64,000 bases of DNA from Paraphysoderma sedebokerense (lineage: Eukaryota; Blastocladiomycota; Physodermatomycetes; Physodermatales; Physodermataceae): contig JAHLJZ010000043.1 in NCBI GenBank assembly GCA_025602915.1, positions 62,001 through 126,000 of the forward strand, in the 5' to 3' direction. The notes below the pieces were generated by a model. It was not told the DNA's origin. It saw nothing but the letters and a program-made list of their open reading frames with translations, and made no database searches. A program made the position numbers and the translations under genes. Below, piece by piece: positions 1 to 11,741 of the stretch; within the stretch, counting starts at the first letter, position 1, and every line of letters begins with the position of its first letter.

Positions 1-1319
1 ATTGAAGAAAGAACTTGCTGTTTTTGATACTGGCTTCTTAGGAATTGACGACTTCCTTGAGGCAGTTGAGGCAGCGTTAACTCCAGACGATGAGGAGGCA
101 GAATTTGACGGACCATTGGAATTGGATCTCAGAGCCGATGATGCAACTGGTTTTTTGGCATGATTTTCCGTTACAGCTGGTTTCGAAAGACGCATGTCAA
201 TTTTTTGAACTTCGGGATTAATGATAGATGCGAATCTATTGGGTTAATAAAACGTTAAATTGACTGATAATATTACTTGCGCATCAGTGTATAGGGAGAA
301 CAACACACTTTGATGGATTTCCCTCTTGTGATTCGATGGCTTCTGTATTGACCAAACAAACAGAATTTGAATTCTGCACAAAAATGAAAACCCAAACATG
401 AGAATTTTGCGTCGTTTCAATAAGCAAATCTGAAATACGAACTTTGAGTCTGGATGGGGCAACACAATATATATATGGAGTATATGCTATTTTCAGTTTC
501 TTCTTCGCAGCTAAAAAAACATTTAGGTCAGTTATACACGAAAGACATATCTTCCTTCTACACATTCACAGAACACTCTATTGAACGACAAATTCAGTCA
601 GAAGAGAACTCAATGTACCTTCCACTTCGTCCTCTCGAACCAAAAACGTTTTCAACCCATCGTCGGGTGTAACCCCGCTAACGACATAAATTAAATGAAA
701 ATGTTGATCTTCTTTGGCATCGATGTAGGATTTCAAAATTCTAATCGAACAACGTTAATTTCGACATGAGATCAATGCTACCTAAGCCAATTTACTAGTG
801 GTAAAGCGAATGCCACTGATTTACCTTTTAGCTTGATTCACATTTACAGAAATCTGTCGAGACAGCCATTTCACTGTAACCTAACATAGGATGAGAAAAA
901 AAGTACGTGCAAAGCATCGGGCACGGGTTAGTGCTCTATCAAACTGGAGCCATTTCTATGAAATCTCTCCAAAATAAAATCAAAATGTCCACTTCATAAA
1001 TAGTAAACTGAATGTGATGGCTTTATCTTAATGCGGATCTAGTTCTGTTGTAGTTTGCTTTCATACACACCATCGCGCCAAAAACGATAGTAGTAGCATA
1101 TAAATATAGAATCCATGTAACAAGCCATTCTCCCTATTTTCCTTTGAAAATTCATAATTTCTCTCGTTGTATTTCGCCTTCACAAGATCAAACAAAGAAA
1201 AAAAAAACGGCGGCCAAAGACCAAATGGTGAGAAAGTTGATACGAACCGGTTTCTTTTCATGTGTCAGAGCGACGTCGAGTAGTTCGACATAATCATCGA
1301 AGGAGGGCATCGCTAGCAT
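1..1319 (-). CDS. POLD3: DNA polymerase delta subunit 3 (POLD3/Cdc27), 5' part
   Basis: Non-catalytic subunit that links polymerase delta to PCNA during replication and repair in the nucleus. The N-terminal winged-helix region is recognisable in order. Exon 1 (about 1319-1248) contains MPSFDDYVELLDVALTHEKK. After a ~370-nt intron, exon 2 (about 880-825) gives VTVKWLSRQISVNVNQAK, matching the KWLS...VNQAK stretch of animal POLD3. Exon 3 (about 740-590) gives FHLIYVVSG and LVREDEVE, matching the TYLVSG and VVREDKLE region. VWSIQKP near 345 matches VYSIQKA. The exon at about 235-1 is the Ser/Lys/Pro-rich linker typical of the family. The PCNA-binding C-terminus lies beyond the left edge. Two start codons are possible, 1319 and 1310. 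The splice junctions around 590-373 and 277-235 are not settled. A truncated copy of exons 1-2 lies at 4150-4775. Confidence 0.75.
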
Positions 1320-1475
1320 CTGGAGTTCTAGGACACAGTCGGCTAAAATGTGAAGGCAAATCTAAGATTCAAATGGAAGCAAGTGCGTTGTAACTTGTTT
1401 CTCGGAAAGACGACGTGCAAGGGTGGTCGAAGAGTGTTCGAGGAATTAATTGTTCAAGTGCACGCAATTGTTCGG
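844..1475 (-). repeat. POLD3 5' segment, copy A of a direct repeat
   Basis: This stretch (5' flank, exon 1, intron 1 and most of exon 2 of POLD3) recurs in the same orientation at about 4150-4775. Exons are nearly identical. Intron 1 carries many substitutions and small indels. The repeat ends inside exon 2 on one side and in the 5' flank on the other. Boundaries were judged by eye and could move by 10-20 bases. Confidence 0.85.
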
Positions 1476-1758
1476 GTTTGCTGTATTTACAATTATTCTA
1501 TTTGACTTTGCGGGAGCATATGTTGGTTGAGGTAGAAACAGAATCTAATCTACGGCCAGATTATGTTTTTTTAGGAATGAACAGTACTATACATATAGTC
1601 GTTTATATAAACAGACACACAGATTTCTAGGCATTGATACATTCTATAGTAATGAAGCAAGCAGTTGAACCTCTGTTGAACACAATACCACATTTTCATG
1701 CAAAAGCCAGCACCATCTTCAAGAAACCCCATCACAAAAATAATCAAATTTAGGAACT

Positions 1759-3841
1759 CTATCTCAAAAAATGGGCATAACTTTCGGAGAATTGCAATAA
1801 CTCTTCTCCCCGGACTCTAATAACACCTTTTCCACCGACTGAGTTCAGATTGTGGCGAGTTTCATCCGTCGTCACGTATATCACTTTACACCATTGCTTT
1901 AAACCATCCGTCCATCTAGGGTTGACCGATAATCTGGACGACTTAAGTCTGTGGTCAAGATAAGGAGATTTTGCGGCGTAATACTGGAGGATTGTCCGGC
2001 TATCGCCACGGGAGATTGATTTTTGAGCGATGGCCTGCGCGACATAGAGATTTCCAGTTTTATGGCTTGTATAGGATGAAACTGATGTCTGAACGAAGAA
2101 AATCGTCTCGTTTGTGTATAGGACGTAGTCAATCGCAGGGTGGTTTGGATAACAGCAGATAAGAGTGTGTTCTGGGTATGATTCGATAGATAGATTGTCC
2201 GTGGTCTGATGATGCCTATCTCTTATGTATAAAGTTTTCTCGTCAGTCAGTTGAGTTCCATTTAAAAGTTCTCCTTTAAATGTAATGGAGACTTGGCCAG
2301 TATTTAACTTCTCCCTGAATATAAGTTCAAAAGCGTGCCCCGCAAATCCAGGCTGTGTGCACTACAAAAATGATCTGTAAGCATAGTGCACATTGACAAA
2401 GGAATACTTCATAGCTTAAGCTTCACGTACAAGAGCAGCGATCATATTGGAGATGCTCTCCGGAATAGCTTGGTAGAAAGCGTTTACCACGGGAGGGCAC
2501 ACAGGTTCAGAGCCTTTGAAGAGACCGGAATGCTTCCACAGATCTGGGAAATCGCCCCATGTAGATGGTTTGTTGAGAAACACTGCCGCCGCAACGCCAA
2601 AATGCCTAGCAACAATGTTTTTCTTCTGCGGATCTTCCGAACATTGAATCAGCTTTTTCATAACACTACTAATTCGGCTCTTGTAATATTCCGTAGCTCG
2701 ACGATTAAAGTTCTCTCGGCAAGCATAATCCCAATCTTTGCTCTGAACATCCAACCAAGACAATTCCATGAAATAGATCATGCGAGGAACGTTGCCAGAC
2801 TGTCTTAAAATTTCAGAATTCAACAGCCCTAGTAGAGAATTAATCAACAAAATGCCTGTCAAAGCGATTTGTTTCTAGACTTCACCAATAGGAAGGAGTT
2901 CACGGCTCCTCTTGTGTGAAATTATTGCGTCGAACTCTTCATCATCGTACAAGGGTATGGACCACTGATAGTACTGATAATCAGCATCTGCGTAAGACTT
3001 CATGTCGGGTGAAGTTGGTGGAGTAAAGGAACTGGAAACAGCCACGATTGAGACGCCATGAGTCTGGGAGATCCGATTAAAATTGAACGCTGCCATCACA
3101 TAACTAGGTGACCATGAAACAACCTACCAACTTCAACTGTGATAGGTAGTCCAGCGTTTTTAAAAAGTGGTTTTCAGCTAGTTCAAACAGAGCGTTCCAT
3201 TGATCGATTGCGACCAAAAGTGGTTTTCTGTATACGAACGTATCTTGGTGAGAATAGCCACATCGGTAAATCAATAATCAGCTATATTTACTTCAATCTC
3301 CGGGATTGAAGGGCTCCGAGCAGATCTCTGAATTTCTCAATGAAAGACCCGTTGCCCAGGTTCAAGTCGGATTCAACCTCAGGGTTCATCGTTAAGAAAT
3401 TTTGCACAAGCTCCTTCGCGATAGTTTCCTCTGGTCGTCGTTTAAGTTTTGCAATATCCGCCACATAGAAAACGAACCAGGAATTCTGAATGGCAAAATG
3501 AACGAGCGAATATAGAGTATATGATTTCCCCGCCCCGGCTGGCCCTTGTAATATTTTGATATGTTCCAAAGGCGCCTCTTTTTCAAAGAGTTTCTTGGCT
3601 TTTCGCAGAGTTTTGACTAATTTGTCCGTCGACTTACGATAAAGGAGTGACATATTACCTTCCTCGTCTCTTGCATCCACCACATCAGAGGGACTGCCCA
3701 CGACCCCTGTTGTGTTCAAATCACAAAAGGTGTTGATAACGGGATTCGATATCGGCGACTAGAAGCAACGGAAATAGTCAAAACTTGATCTAAAATTGAA
3801 CGCAGTCGAGACTTCAGCAACAGTACATTAGTTTGTGCCAT
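1759..3841 (-). CDS. CR (Crinkler/RHS-type) effector-like P-loop NTPase with C-terminal nuclease-like domain
   Basis: Splicing predicts roughly 600 residues from a start at 3841 to a stop at 1759. The N-terminal half has a Walker A motif, GPAGAGKSYTL, near 3540 and a Walker B-like LLVAIDQW near 3205. A middle region around 2431-2855 has VPRMIYF and a GLFKGSEPV stretch like the ends of Crinkler NTPase domains. The last exon, about 2352-1759, starts PGFAGHAFELIF and continues with a PD-(D/E)XK-like core (AIDYVLY then FFVQTSVSSY). P-loop NTPase plus restriction-like nuclease is the known architecture of CR effectors, which are abundant in glomeromycotan and chytrid fungi and oomycetes. Family placement is from memory of these motifs. 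The gene looks whole or nearly whole, although one predicted intron is unusually short. A DAP3/mS29 ribosomal GTPase was considered but does not explain the C-terminus. It sits between two copies of the POLD3 5' end. Confidence 0.6.
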
Positions 3842-4149
3842 TTTCGGTTTTTCTTTCGTTCAAAACACCGAAAGCGCCGTTCCTGAACAATGAAAAATGA
3901 CTACATTGAAAAGACTAAGAGCGTCATCAGGAGTAATCTCAGTCTCGTTGCCAGACCCTTATCTCGTGATTTCGTGAGATTCAGTCTGGAACCGAAACTC
4001 AACCGTGGAAATTCACGTGAATAAACTAACTTCGCCTGTTTTGCAAGGCGGACTTCAGAACTGCGAACATAGTTCCTTTACATATAAATTTACAGCTCAA
4101 TGGTTGACATGACAACCTTCTCATTTTGATACAGATATACACTATATAA

Positions 4150-4775
4150 AGTTTACAGAAATTTGACGAGACAGCCATTTTACTGTAACCTAACATCGGA
4201 TGAGAAAAAAAAAATACGGGCAACGCAACGGCCTCGGGTTAGTGTTCTATCGAACTGGAGCCATTTCTATGAAATCTCTCCACAGTAAAATCAAAATGTC
4301 ACTGAATAATAGTAGACTGAATGTAATGTCTGTTATTTTAATGCGGATCTAGTTCTGTTGAAGGTTTGCTTTCATGGCAAACCATCGCGCCAGGAATGAT
4401 CGTACTAGCATATAAATATAGAATCCATGTAACAATCCATTCTTCCTATTTCCTTTAGAAAACTCATAATCTCTCTCGCTGTAATTTGCTTTTGCAAGAT
4501 CAAACAAATAAAATAAAAAAGAACTGTAATCAAAGACCAAATGGTGAGAAAGTTAATACGAACTGGTTTCTTTTCATGTGTTAAAGCGACGTCGAGTAGT
4601 TCGACGTAATCATCGAAGGAGGGCATCGCTAGCATCTGGAGTTCTAAGACAGACCGGCTCAAATATAATAGTAATTCAAAATTTCAAATGGAAGCAGGTG
4701 CGTTGTAACTTTGGTTCTTGGAAGACGTCCAGGAGGATTTTGAGTGTGTTTGAGGAATGTTCAATGCGCGCCATC
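4150..4775 (-). pseudogene. Truncated duplicate of the POLD3 5' end (copy B)
   Basis: Copy of POLD3 exon 1 (start 4635 or 4626, donor about 4563), intron 1 and exon 2 (about 4187-4150). Similarity stops after the codons for QISVN, and the frame then closes within three codons. Against the complete gene the 37 comparable codons differ at eight bases, all synonymous, while intron 1 differs much more. This suggests the copy came from a functional gene or a divergent haplotype and was cut off later. Possible alternatives are that it still gives a short transcript or splices into something downstream. I see no downstream exon that continues the family. Confidence 0.7.
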
Positions 4776-4985
4776 GTTAGTGTTTGTTTATTCATTATTT
4801 CGATATCATTGGGTTATTATTCTGAGCGCCATCTATATAGAATCTTGGAGCCTCACGATACTGAATTTAACATTACGGAATAGGGATATTAAGAATCGTG
4901 GAGACCAAAAATGACGGAGTGATTGCCCGTCTGTTCATCCTTTATTAGCTCATTTTCGAATTGAGATTAGAACCGCTCCCCGAAT

Positions 4986-7900
4986 ATGGATACAGAGATA
5001 TACCGCCTTCTCTTTTCCAATAGGGACTACCTATCCTTTCTGAATTCCAACATTTCGTCGCTTCGATTGTTGAACCCTCGGACATTTGTCATAGGATATC
5101 AAATTCTTTTGAAGATTTTCAAAACCCACCCGAGTATATCTACGATTCTTAAAAATCTGAAATGCTTTGGATCAGACATCAAATCAAATACGAAAGCAGA
5201 ATATTATCGATCGAAAGGAAACAAGTATTTTCAAAGTCAAAGTTATCGAAAGGCAAGAGAATTTTACACCAAAGTAAGTACAGTTTGTTCGTTTCCTCCT
5301 TATATCATCGAACTTGGCTCCTTCGCATCCTAAATTCCATCTGACTCCGTATTTTCACACTACACTGACTATTCACCACCGCAACGAATCAGTGCCTTAT
5401 ACATTCGCCCACTCACCACCATCAAATTCTAGCGTACTCCAATCGATCCGCCGCTTCTTTTCATCTCAAAGAATATGAACTATGTCTAAAGGATATCCAG
5501 CGAGCAGAAACATTAATTTCCGAATCGTCATCGTCAAACTTAACGCAGTATGATTCTATATCGTTTAAACTATGCAAACGGAAAACGATCGCCCTATCTT
5601 TTCTCTTTAAATTGAACAATGTGAACAATATGGTGCTAGTCGAGGATGTAAAGAAATGCTGGGCTGATTTGATGAATATGTCGGGTAACACTGACAAACC
5701 AGATTTAGAGAAACAGTTTAAACAGTTTTTTCCTGAATGGAGTATACCACCATCATCTGAAAGCACGGATTCGCGTTCTAGCGTTAATGTGCATTCTGAT
5801 GATGAAAGTCACTGCTTGAACTCTTCTGCGACATCAGCGAGGATATCGTATACCGAATCCGCGGGTAGGTTTTTGGTGGCTAGATGTGACGTTGATATCG
5901 GTGAAAATATCGTCATGGATTCTCCATTTGCGATCGTGCCGTGCCTGGAACATCAGAATCTAAATCCCCGCGAGGTTGAAGCCGAAGGAACGTCGAAGAG
6001 CGATGATACCTCACGTTATATAAATCTTCAATGCTCTGAATGCGCTAGACTTTTAGATCCTATTCCAGTCATGTAACTAATTATTTTGTTCTTGGTTTTT
6101 CAAAGTTCGCCTATGTCACTGACAAGTCCACCCACACAGTTGCCCCTCACCCCAGTGCACCTTTCATTTCTGTTCTCTTTATTGTCTACGTTCATCTCGT
6201 TTTCATGCATTCGAATGCGGAAAAAATTGGCTACAAACATTGGAACCGTTGAGTTGGTTAAGTTTTAGAGTCTTCTGTCTTGTCTGGTTCGACGGTCGTC
6301 AAGACAAAAGTATAGAAAACTGTGTCAATCGGCTTGGAGAAGAGCTAGTAAATGTTGATTTATATGTTGATACAGATAGCGGAACCAATGATTCCGACGA
6401 TTCAGATTTTGATCCGTTTGTTGAACGACCTGCACCTCGGAAATCAAAAAATCGGGGGGTAAAGTCTGTTGGAATTTATAATGAGACAGAAATTACGACA
6501 AAAAGTGGTTGTCAAACTTTGCGCGTTCCAGAATTCAAGGACGACGAGCAAGATACAATATTATCCACGGATTTAGAAAACGTACCTGGTTGTGATGAAA
6601 ATGGATGCTATCATGGTATCATCAAACTATTTTTTTCGTTATTATTCTCTTTCTTTTGTACTCTACTACTTCAATATCTTATTTACACATTTTGTTATCT
6701 TTCAACCTGGTTTTTTAAACAATCTAGTATCCCCGCGGACGATTCAATCGTTATCTCATCATTTTCGTTCCCTCCCTCTTGAAACAATATCACAATACTT
6801 TATTGCTTGCTCCATTCTCTTTCATCTCTCTCGCCAAAATGGTTTATTCATCAATTCAAAATCAACAGAAAATGCAGAGCCTAATAAAGGCAATGGCGAA
6901 ATGCTGGTGAAAATGGTGAAAGTGATGAGTCAGGTCGGTAATAATTGTTGGAGGATTCGAAAAGTTGTTGGTGGAGGTGATAAGGGAGGTACGCGAGATG
7001 TGGGGAATGAAAATGATATGGTGGAAGAGGTGGAAGAAAAAGTGGTGGCGTTGGGATTGTATTTGAGGGTTGCGCTTGCCAACGTATGGACTTATTTGGT
7101 TTACTCGTTTTTTCTTGTATTTGTGATGTCTCCGTCGGGAAGATGTTGAAGGAATTAATTTATTCATGTCGATATCATCTTTTAAATTTACTCTGACATG
7201 TTTCTTTTTCGTTTTCTTTATCGTTTGTTATAGCATTCTTGCATTCCAACTGCTTCTCTTTCATTCTCTTTTCCGTCTCCTCCAAACACGACGCCGCCGA
7301 AACTCACAGACATTGATACGCCTTCCCCCCACCACCCATACACAGCGACAATCTACTCTACCTCTTTTATCCCGCAAAACGAAGAAATCAATATATCCTA
7401 CGGACCTCTCATTGGGCGGATGACTAAAAACGAGAGAAACAAGATATTAACACAAGGATGGGGAATTGAGTGTGATTGTGTTGGTTGTCGCGGAGATGAA
7501 AGAGACAAGAGGGTGAGTGCAGTGTATTGTCAATTTGGAGAGACTGTTGAATGCGAGATTGTAAAAGGTCATGGAGGTGACAAGGGTGATCAAAGTGACC
7601 GAAGAATTCTGAGAGGGCGTTGTCAAAATTGTCAAGAGATTGTTAATATCGATGTCACGGTATGTACAAGCTCTTTGTGTTGCCTGTCGTTTTGTGAGTA
7701 TCTAATATCACGATTATTAACTTGATTAATGTTTGTCGTTATTTCGTTTCAGACTCCTATACACTCGTCTTTACTTTCTCTGCTGCATCCATTGAACTCT
7801 TATCGTCTCGCACATTATGATTACCTCGCGTTTCAATGTATTCTTCAAAACGACCTTCCAAACGCCACAAAAAATCTGGAAATATCGTTAAAAGGGTTGG

Positions 7901-8339
7901 AATGGTATCATGGTTGGTCCGGTGAACTAGGAGGATGGATGTCCATTTTAAGGGATGATTCTAATTTGGATACCAGCTATGGGACGAAAAAAATGGAGAG
8001 AAACGATGAATCGACAAGGATCATTCTCGGGAGATTAAGAGTAGATGTACCATTGTTGAAAGAGTGGATCAAGTTTTTGAAAATCTTGGGATATAGGTGC
8101 GTGATTTACATATTCATTCAGAACATTTTTGAGTTCCTTTGTTCTTTCAAGATTCTTATTCAAGAGTACACTCTGATTGTCTTCCCTTACAAATTTTCCA
8201 CTTTTTTGTTACTAGCGATCGTCAGAGGGCAGTGCGTTACCTCCACGACTTTGTGCCAATTTGTAAGCGATTTACTCGTTGTAACGCTTTCGTGGATACA
8301 GATCTCGATGATCTTAGAAGTTTGGAGGAGATGCTGTGA
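4986..8339 (+). CDS. SMYD4-type TPR/MYND/SET-domain protein
   Basis: Predicted protein lysine methyltransferase-like protein of 897 residues in seven exons (about 4986-5273, 5393-6072, 6140-6615, 6728-7083, 7234-7659, 7753-8096, 8216-8339). An N-terminal TPR region (AEYYRSKGNKYFQSQSY, then AYSNRSAASFHLKEYE) is followed by a split SET domain holding a MYND zinc finger. The MYND finger spans the exon 2/3 junction: CSEC, then CPSPQC, FCSLYC and HAFEC. The NHSC signature is assembled across the exon 4/5 junction, followed by EEINISYGPL and a post-SET ECDCVGC cysteine cluster. An acidic linker (residues around DSDFDPF) and a Gly/Val-rich stretch extend it beyond typical SMYD4 size. Nuclear or cytosolic targets cannot be predicted. 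Start is the first ATG of the open frame. The TPR+MYND+SET order makes the SMYD4 class confident, but catalytic activity is unproven. Confidence 0.82.
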
Positions 8340-9456
8340 TTGTAGTTTTAGGGTAATATGGATTTCTTTTGTAAATATTAGATTCAATTATATTCAGATT
8401 TTGTATTGTAAGGGTTAGTTGTAACTTGGATATCCTGTAAGCGTGATCGCTTATTCTATAGTCTCATCTTTTGTAGTTGGAAGGAAAGCCAGGCAAACGC
8501 TGTGATAAATTCAGTTTATGTAGGTAATAAACTATTAAGCCAGTATTCAGCCATACTTTTGACTCTTGGCTACATTTTTCGTTTGATGTGCGTCATCCGC
8601 AGCACAACTCATTTGAATGAAAACTAAAATGATGAAAAGGTGCCAAGCAAGCGTGATTGATGAGTAAACTGATGGTATGACGGGCAAAGCAAGACGAGAG
8701 TGTTTTCATTTTTCCATTTCTAAATAGAAGCCAAACGTGTCCGCAGTTTGATGAAGTGTAGATGAGTGATTTTCAGGTGTGAAATTGACTCGATCAGCAA
8801 ATATTGACGATAATTTTGAGCAATCGAGTACAAGAGAGAACAGGGGGAAGAGAAAAAGATGACATGAGATTTAGGTGATCTAGGAGATTTAGACTGAAGA
8901 GGATTGTGGTTGAGAAGCCACTTTGATGAAAAAGATTCAGGACGCTGATTTGGGTGCCGACAAGCGTGCCGACTGCCAAGGCAGAATTAAGCAGGATTCT
9001 GGAAATAGGCACAGGGTGTTGTCAGTGGATGCTCATTGCAAGACGAGGATGGAGAGTGTATTGGAAGGGAGGCTTATAGAGCTTTTGACTCTGATGAGAG
9101 AGGGTGTGTGGCTGAGGGCATGCACAGGAGTGACGGAGGGTATGCGGATTGCGTAGACCGAGAGGAGTATCCTATTGAATCGGGTAATGGTGTCATGGGC
9201 GGAGAGGTCAGAGCATGTGGTGCTTGGGAGGGCATCAAGGGATCTGTGGGATGCGCCGAGATGAAACGGGATGAGCACTTGGCAGACATGATACAGAATG
9301 ATAACGGGCGAGGATGGAAGGGGTGGATGGAAGCAATGGAAACAATGGGGTCACGTGACGTTCGAATGGAAGCTTCGATGGAACATTCGGCCACAGTCGC
9401 ATCTCTGATCTGCTCGCCAAATTGGCAAACTCACTCTGCTCACATCACACCACATC
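8340..9456. other. Intergenic, no supported gene
   Basis: About 1.1 kb between the SET gene and the TATA box at 9457. Long open frames on both strands from about 8900 to 9400 have no start context, splice signals or recognisable domains and look like purine-rich composition. I see nothing I can assign. Confidence 0.6.
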
Positions 9457-9464
9457 TATATAAG
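9457..9464 (+). promoter_or_regulatory. TATA box of the 9837 gene, followed by CT-rich leader
   Basis: TATATAAG followed by about 370 bases of strongly C/T-rich sequence up to the ATG at 9837. A consensus TATA element plus a pyrimidine-rich leader is the pattern of a highly or inducibly expressed fungal gene. This is inference from sequence only. Confidence 0.5.
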
Positions 9465-9836
9465 GAAGGGAACGGCCCCACCCTCACTGCCACTGCTACC
9501 ACAGATTGCAACTCTCTCTGCAGTCCACTCCCTCAGTACTCCTTCACAGCCCGCACTCGCACCCAACAGTCACCCAACCAACCCACACACGCAACCCCTT
9601 TTCCGTGCCATTCTCTGCGTTCCGTCCGCTCAGACAATCCAATCACATCAATTTATTATCCTTCGCCCCTCATCTCCAATCCCCCACTCCCTGCCCTCTC
9701 CCCATTGGAATACTCAAAACTCCCTCTTCAATTTCAATCTCAGCCTCCCAGCCCTGCCTCCTATTTGCTTCCGTTCGCTTTAGTACAGACTACTACATTT
9801 ACTTTTCATCTCAACATTATATAATCATACCACGCC

Positions 9837-10968
9837 ATGGAATCAATCTCTAATTTCAGCTCCATGCATATCAATTCCAAGAATGGGGACAACTCAATGG
9901 AAATGGTAAGATGGATAGTTTTCTTCTTTTTTTATGCCGTCCATTGGTTTTGGTTCCCATGCTTTTCTCAGAGACTTGCCTCTCCGAGTCTCTCATCTGA
10001 GTAGAGGATACCGTCAATTCAGAATTGAGAACTCACACACATAATTCTCCCCCGTTGAAATAGGATAACTCTCAAAAGAACAACGAGTACGAATTCCAGA
10101 AAGTAGCTTATTCAATAAACGACAGTGAAAGCCATGCTCCAAACCTAGTTGAGGAAGTACAAAGCCCCAATGGTCGAAATTTTGGTTCAAACCAGTCTTT
10201 GAATGAGGTAGAAATCTTGAATTCTGTTCTTTCATCTTATCGGCGAGTCGCAACATTTGGCTCTAACGTTCTCTGTGTCACTTTTCTCTCACTTAGGCTC
10301 ATTGTTCCTCTACACCTTGTATCACTATCACTCCGGCTCCAGCAGTTGCCTCCTCCACCGACGACGTCTCAAACCATCAAGAAATTGATGTGAAAGAAGT
10401 CAAGGCATTTCTTAACCGCATCTCCCGTACAGCCTCTGGTTCACTACGATTCATTTTACCAAACCATAATGTAAAAGTTATTGTCACTCCTCCTTCGTCT
10501 TCCCCTACTTCAGAACCCTCTTCATTTCCACAATCCGTTCCCGTTCACACATTTCAACCGTCTCCCTTCTCCACTTTTGACTCGCAAGCCCTATCAAAAT
10601 CCATCACCGAACTCCCCCATGAATTTGCTGCCCCCACTCAACGATTCTCTACCCACCACATTGATGTGGAATCAATTCTGAAAAAGATAAATGAAAAGAG
10701 TGTTCCAAGACAATTGAGATTCAAGTATACTCCCTACGTAGTGTCATCGAATTGTATTCCTGATATTACGATCTCTGAATTTGACGTCAACGTCAATGAA
10801 AAGCCGATAGCAGATAACAATAAAACCACCAACGCTTCAACTGACAACGAGAAAGAGAATGAAAGTGAACGAAACCGTCAAGGAATCGATCAAGCTAGAG
10901 TCAAAAACGTAGCTTCAAATTTGAGTTACCCCAAAGGTGTACCTAGGAGGATCAGATTTCATGTTTAA
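9837..10968 (+). CDS. Orphan protein, 294 residues
   Basis: Not recognised. Three exons (about 9837-9905, 10064-10207, 10297-10968) joined by good GTAAG/TAG signals give one continuous frame. The product is soluble and Ser/Pro/Asn-rich with no signal peptide or membrane segment. The centre has a small ordered-looking block (KEVKAFLNRISRTASGSLRF, then a low-complexity Pro/Ser stretch). The C-terminus has an odd internal echo: PRQLRFKYTP and the final PRRIRFHV. A TATA box and CT-rich leader sit upstream. The splice predictions are better supported than any function. Confidence 0.6.
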
Positions 10969-11441
10969 ATCAGGCAATCGTCAGTGCCGTCAGTGTACAT
11001 TTCCAACATTTGTTGAACAGAAAAGACTGCTTAATTTTTCTTGCGGTTAAAGGACGAAGCATGTTAGACGAATTATAATGAAGTGATTTGCTTTTTTTGT
11101 TTTGTAGAATTCTAGTGTCATTAACCATTGGGACAATGTAAGGGGGAAAAAGAACCGTGTACCTTTAATTCTTTCTTTCGTTTTCTGACATTAATTTCTT
11201 GAGTCGCTTAATGTGATATATTGTTCCGTTTATATTGTGTTCTTACTTGTTTATTAATGGTTTCTGACAGTACTTAACTTTGTAATTAATCACTCTTCTT
11301 TATGAGACGGATGTCATTGCGAATTCTTTGATTCGAAAATTGCATGACTTTAAAATAAAATGAATACATTTTTTTTTTGGCAAGTCAAATTTATTTACTA
11401 TCTTGTAACTTGCTTTCTGGACGCCGCAATACTGTTATCTA
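10969..11441. other. 3' flank, no supported gene
   Basis: AT-rich sequence with T-runs after the orphan gene's stop, likely its 3' UTR and terminator region. No open frame or structure that I can support. Confidence 0.5.
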
Positions 11442-11594
11442 ATGGCAGGGATGATCTACAATTGGTTGGCGTCGTTCGCAATATCTCCTTTTCAAAATAG
11501 CAGATACAACGGGAGATTCTTCAAGACCTCACATTTTTCATCACCCCATACAAGCAGTTATACTCAAACAAACTGGAAAGCTCCAGGCTATTAA
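11442..11594 (+). CDS. Possible 50-residue small protein
   Basis: Short intronless frame beginning MAGMIYNWLASFAI and ending NWKAPGY. It has a hydrophobic start and a basic/aromatic tail, the look of a small mitochondrial or membrane protein, but I do not recognise it. A strong donor-like GTAAGT begins right after the stop, and an overlapping frame is also open up to that donor. This could instead be an exon of an unidentified spliced gene. Confidence 0.25.
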   Translation: MAGMIYNWLASFAISPFQNSRYNGRFFKTSHFSSPHTSSYTQTNWKAPGY

Positions 11595-11741
11595 AAATGT
11601 AAGTATTTGTGCTGCGTCGATTATGTAGCTACCGATTGAAGAGCAGATACGCGACCTAACGCGACTCAAACGGGTGAACAACTCGCAGACTTGAAGAATT
11701 TGCCATTTCTCAGTTTATCAGTGTGTTGATCAATATTGGAA

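Noticed and set aside
2-163. Plus-strand acidic open frame at the left edge
   Set aside because: It is the complement of the Ser/Lys-rich POLD3 linker, which reads continuously with the upstream POLD3 exons.
1061-1261. Open frame with a near-identical partner at 4349-4540
   Set aside because: Both lie in POLD3 intron 1 or its copy. The frame is shared through the duplication, and the differences are mostly amino-acid changing, so selection on it is unlikely.
1759-3841. Mitochondrial ribosomal protein mS29 (DAP3)
   Set aside because: The P-loop and following Trp region are similar, but there is no mitochondrial presequence and the C-terminal exon with a nuclease-like core is foreign to mS29.
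844-4775. Direct repeats read as LTRs of a retroelement
   Set aside because: The repeats contain POLD3 exons and an intron, lack TG...CA ends, and the enclosed gene has no gag or reverse transcriptase motifs.
9036-9824. 262-codon plus-strand open frame
   Set aside because: No domain, shifting composition, and its second half is the CT-rich leader downstream of a TATA box for the gene at 9837.
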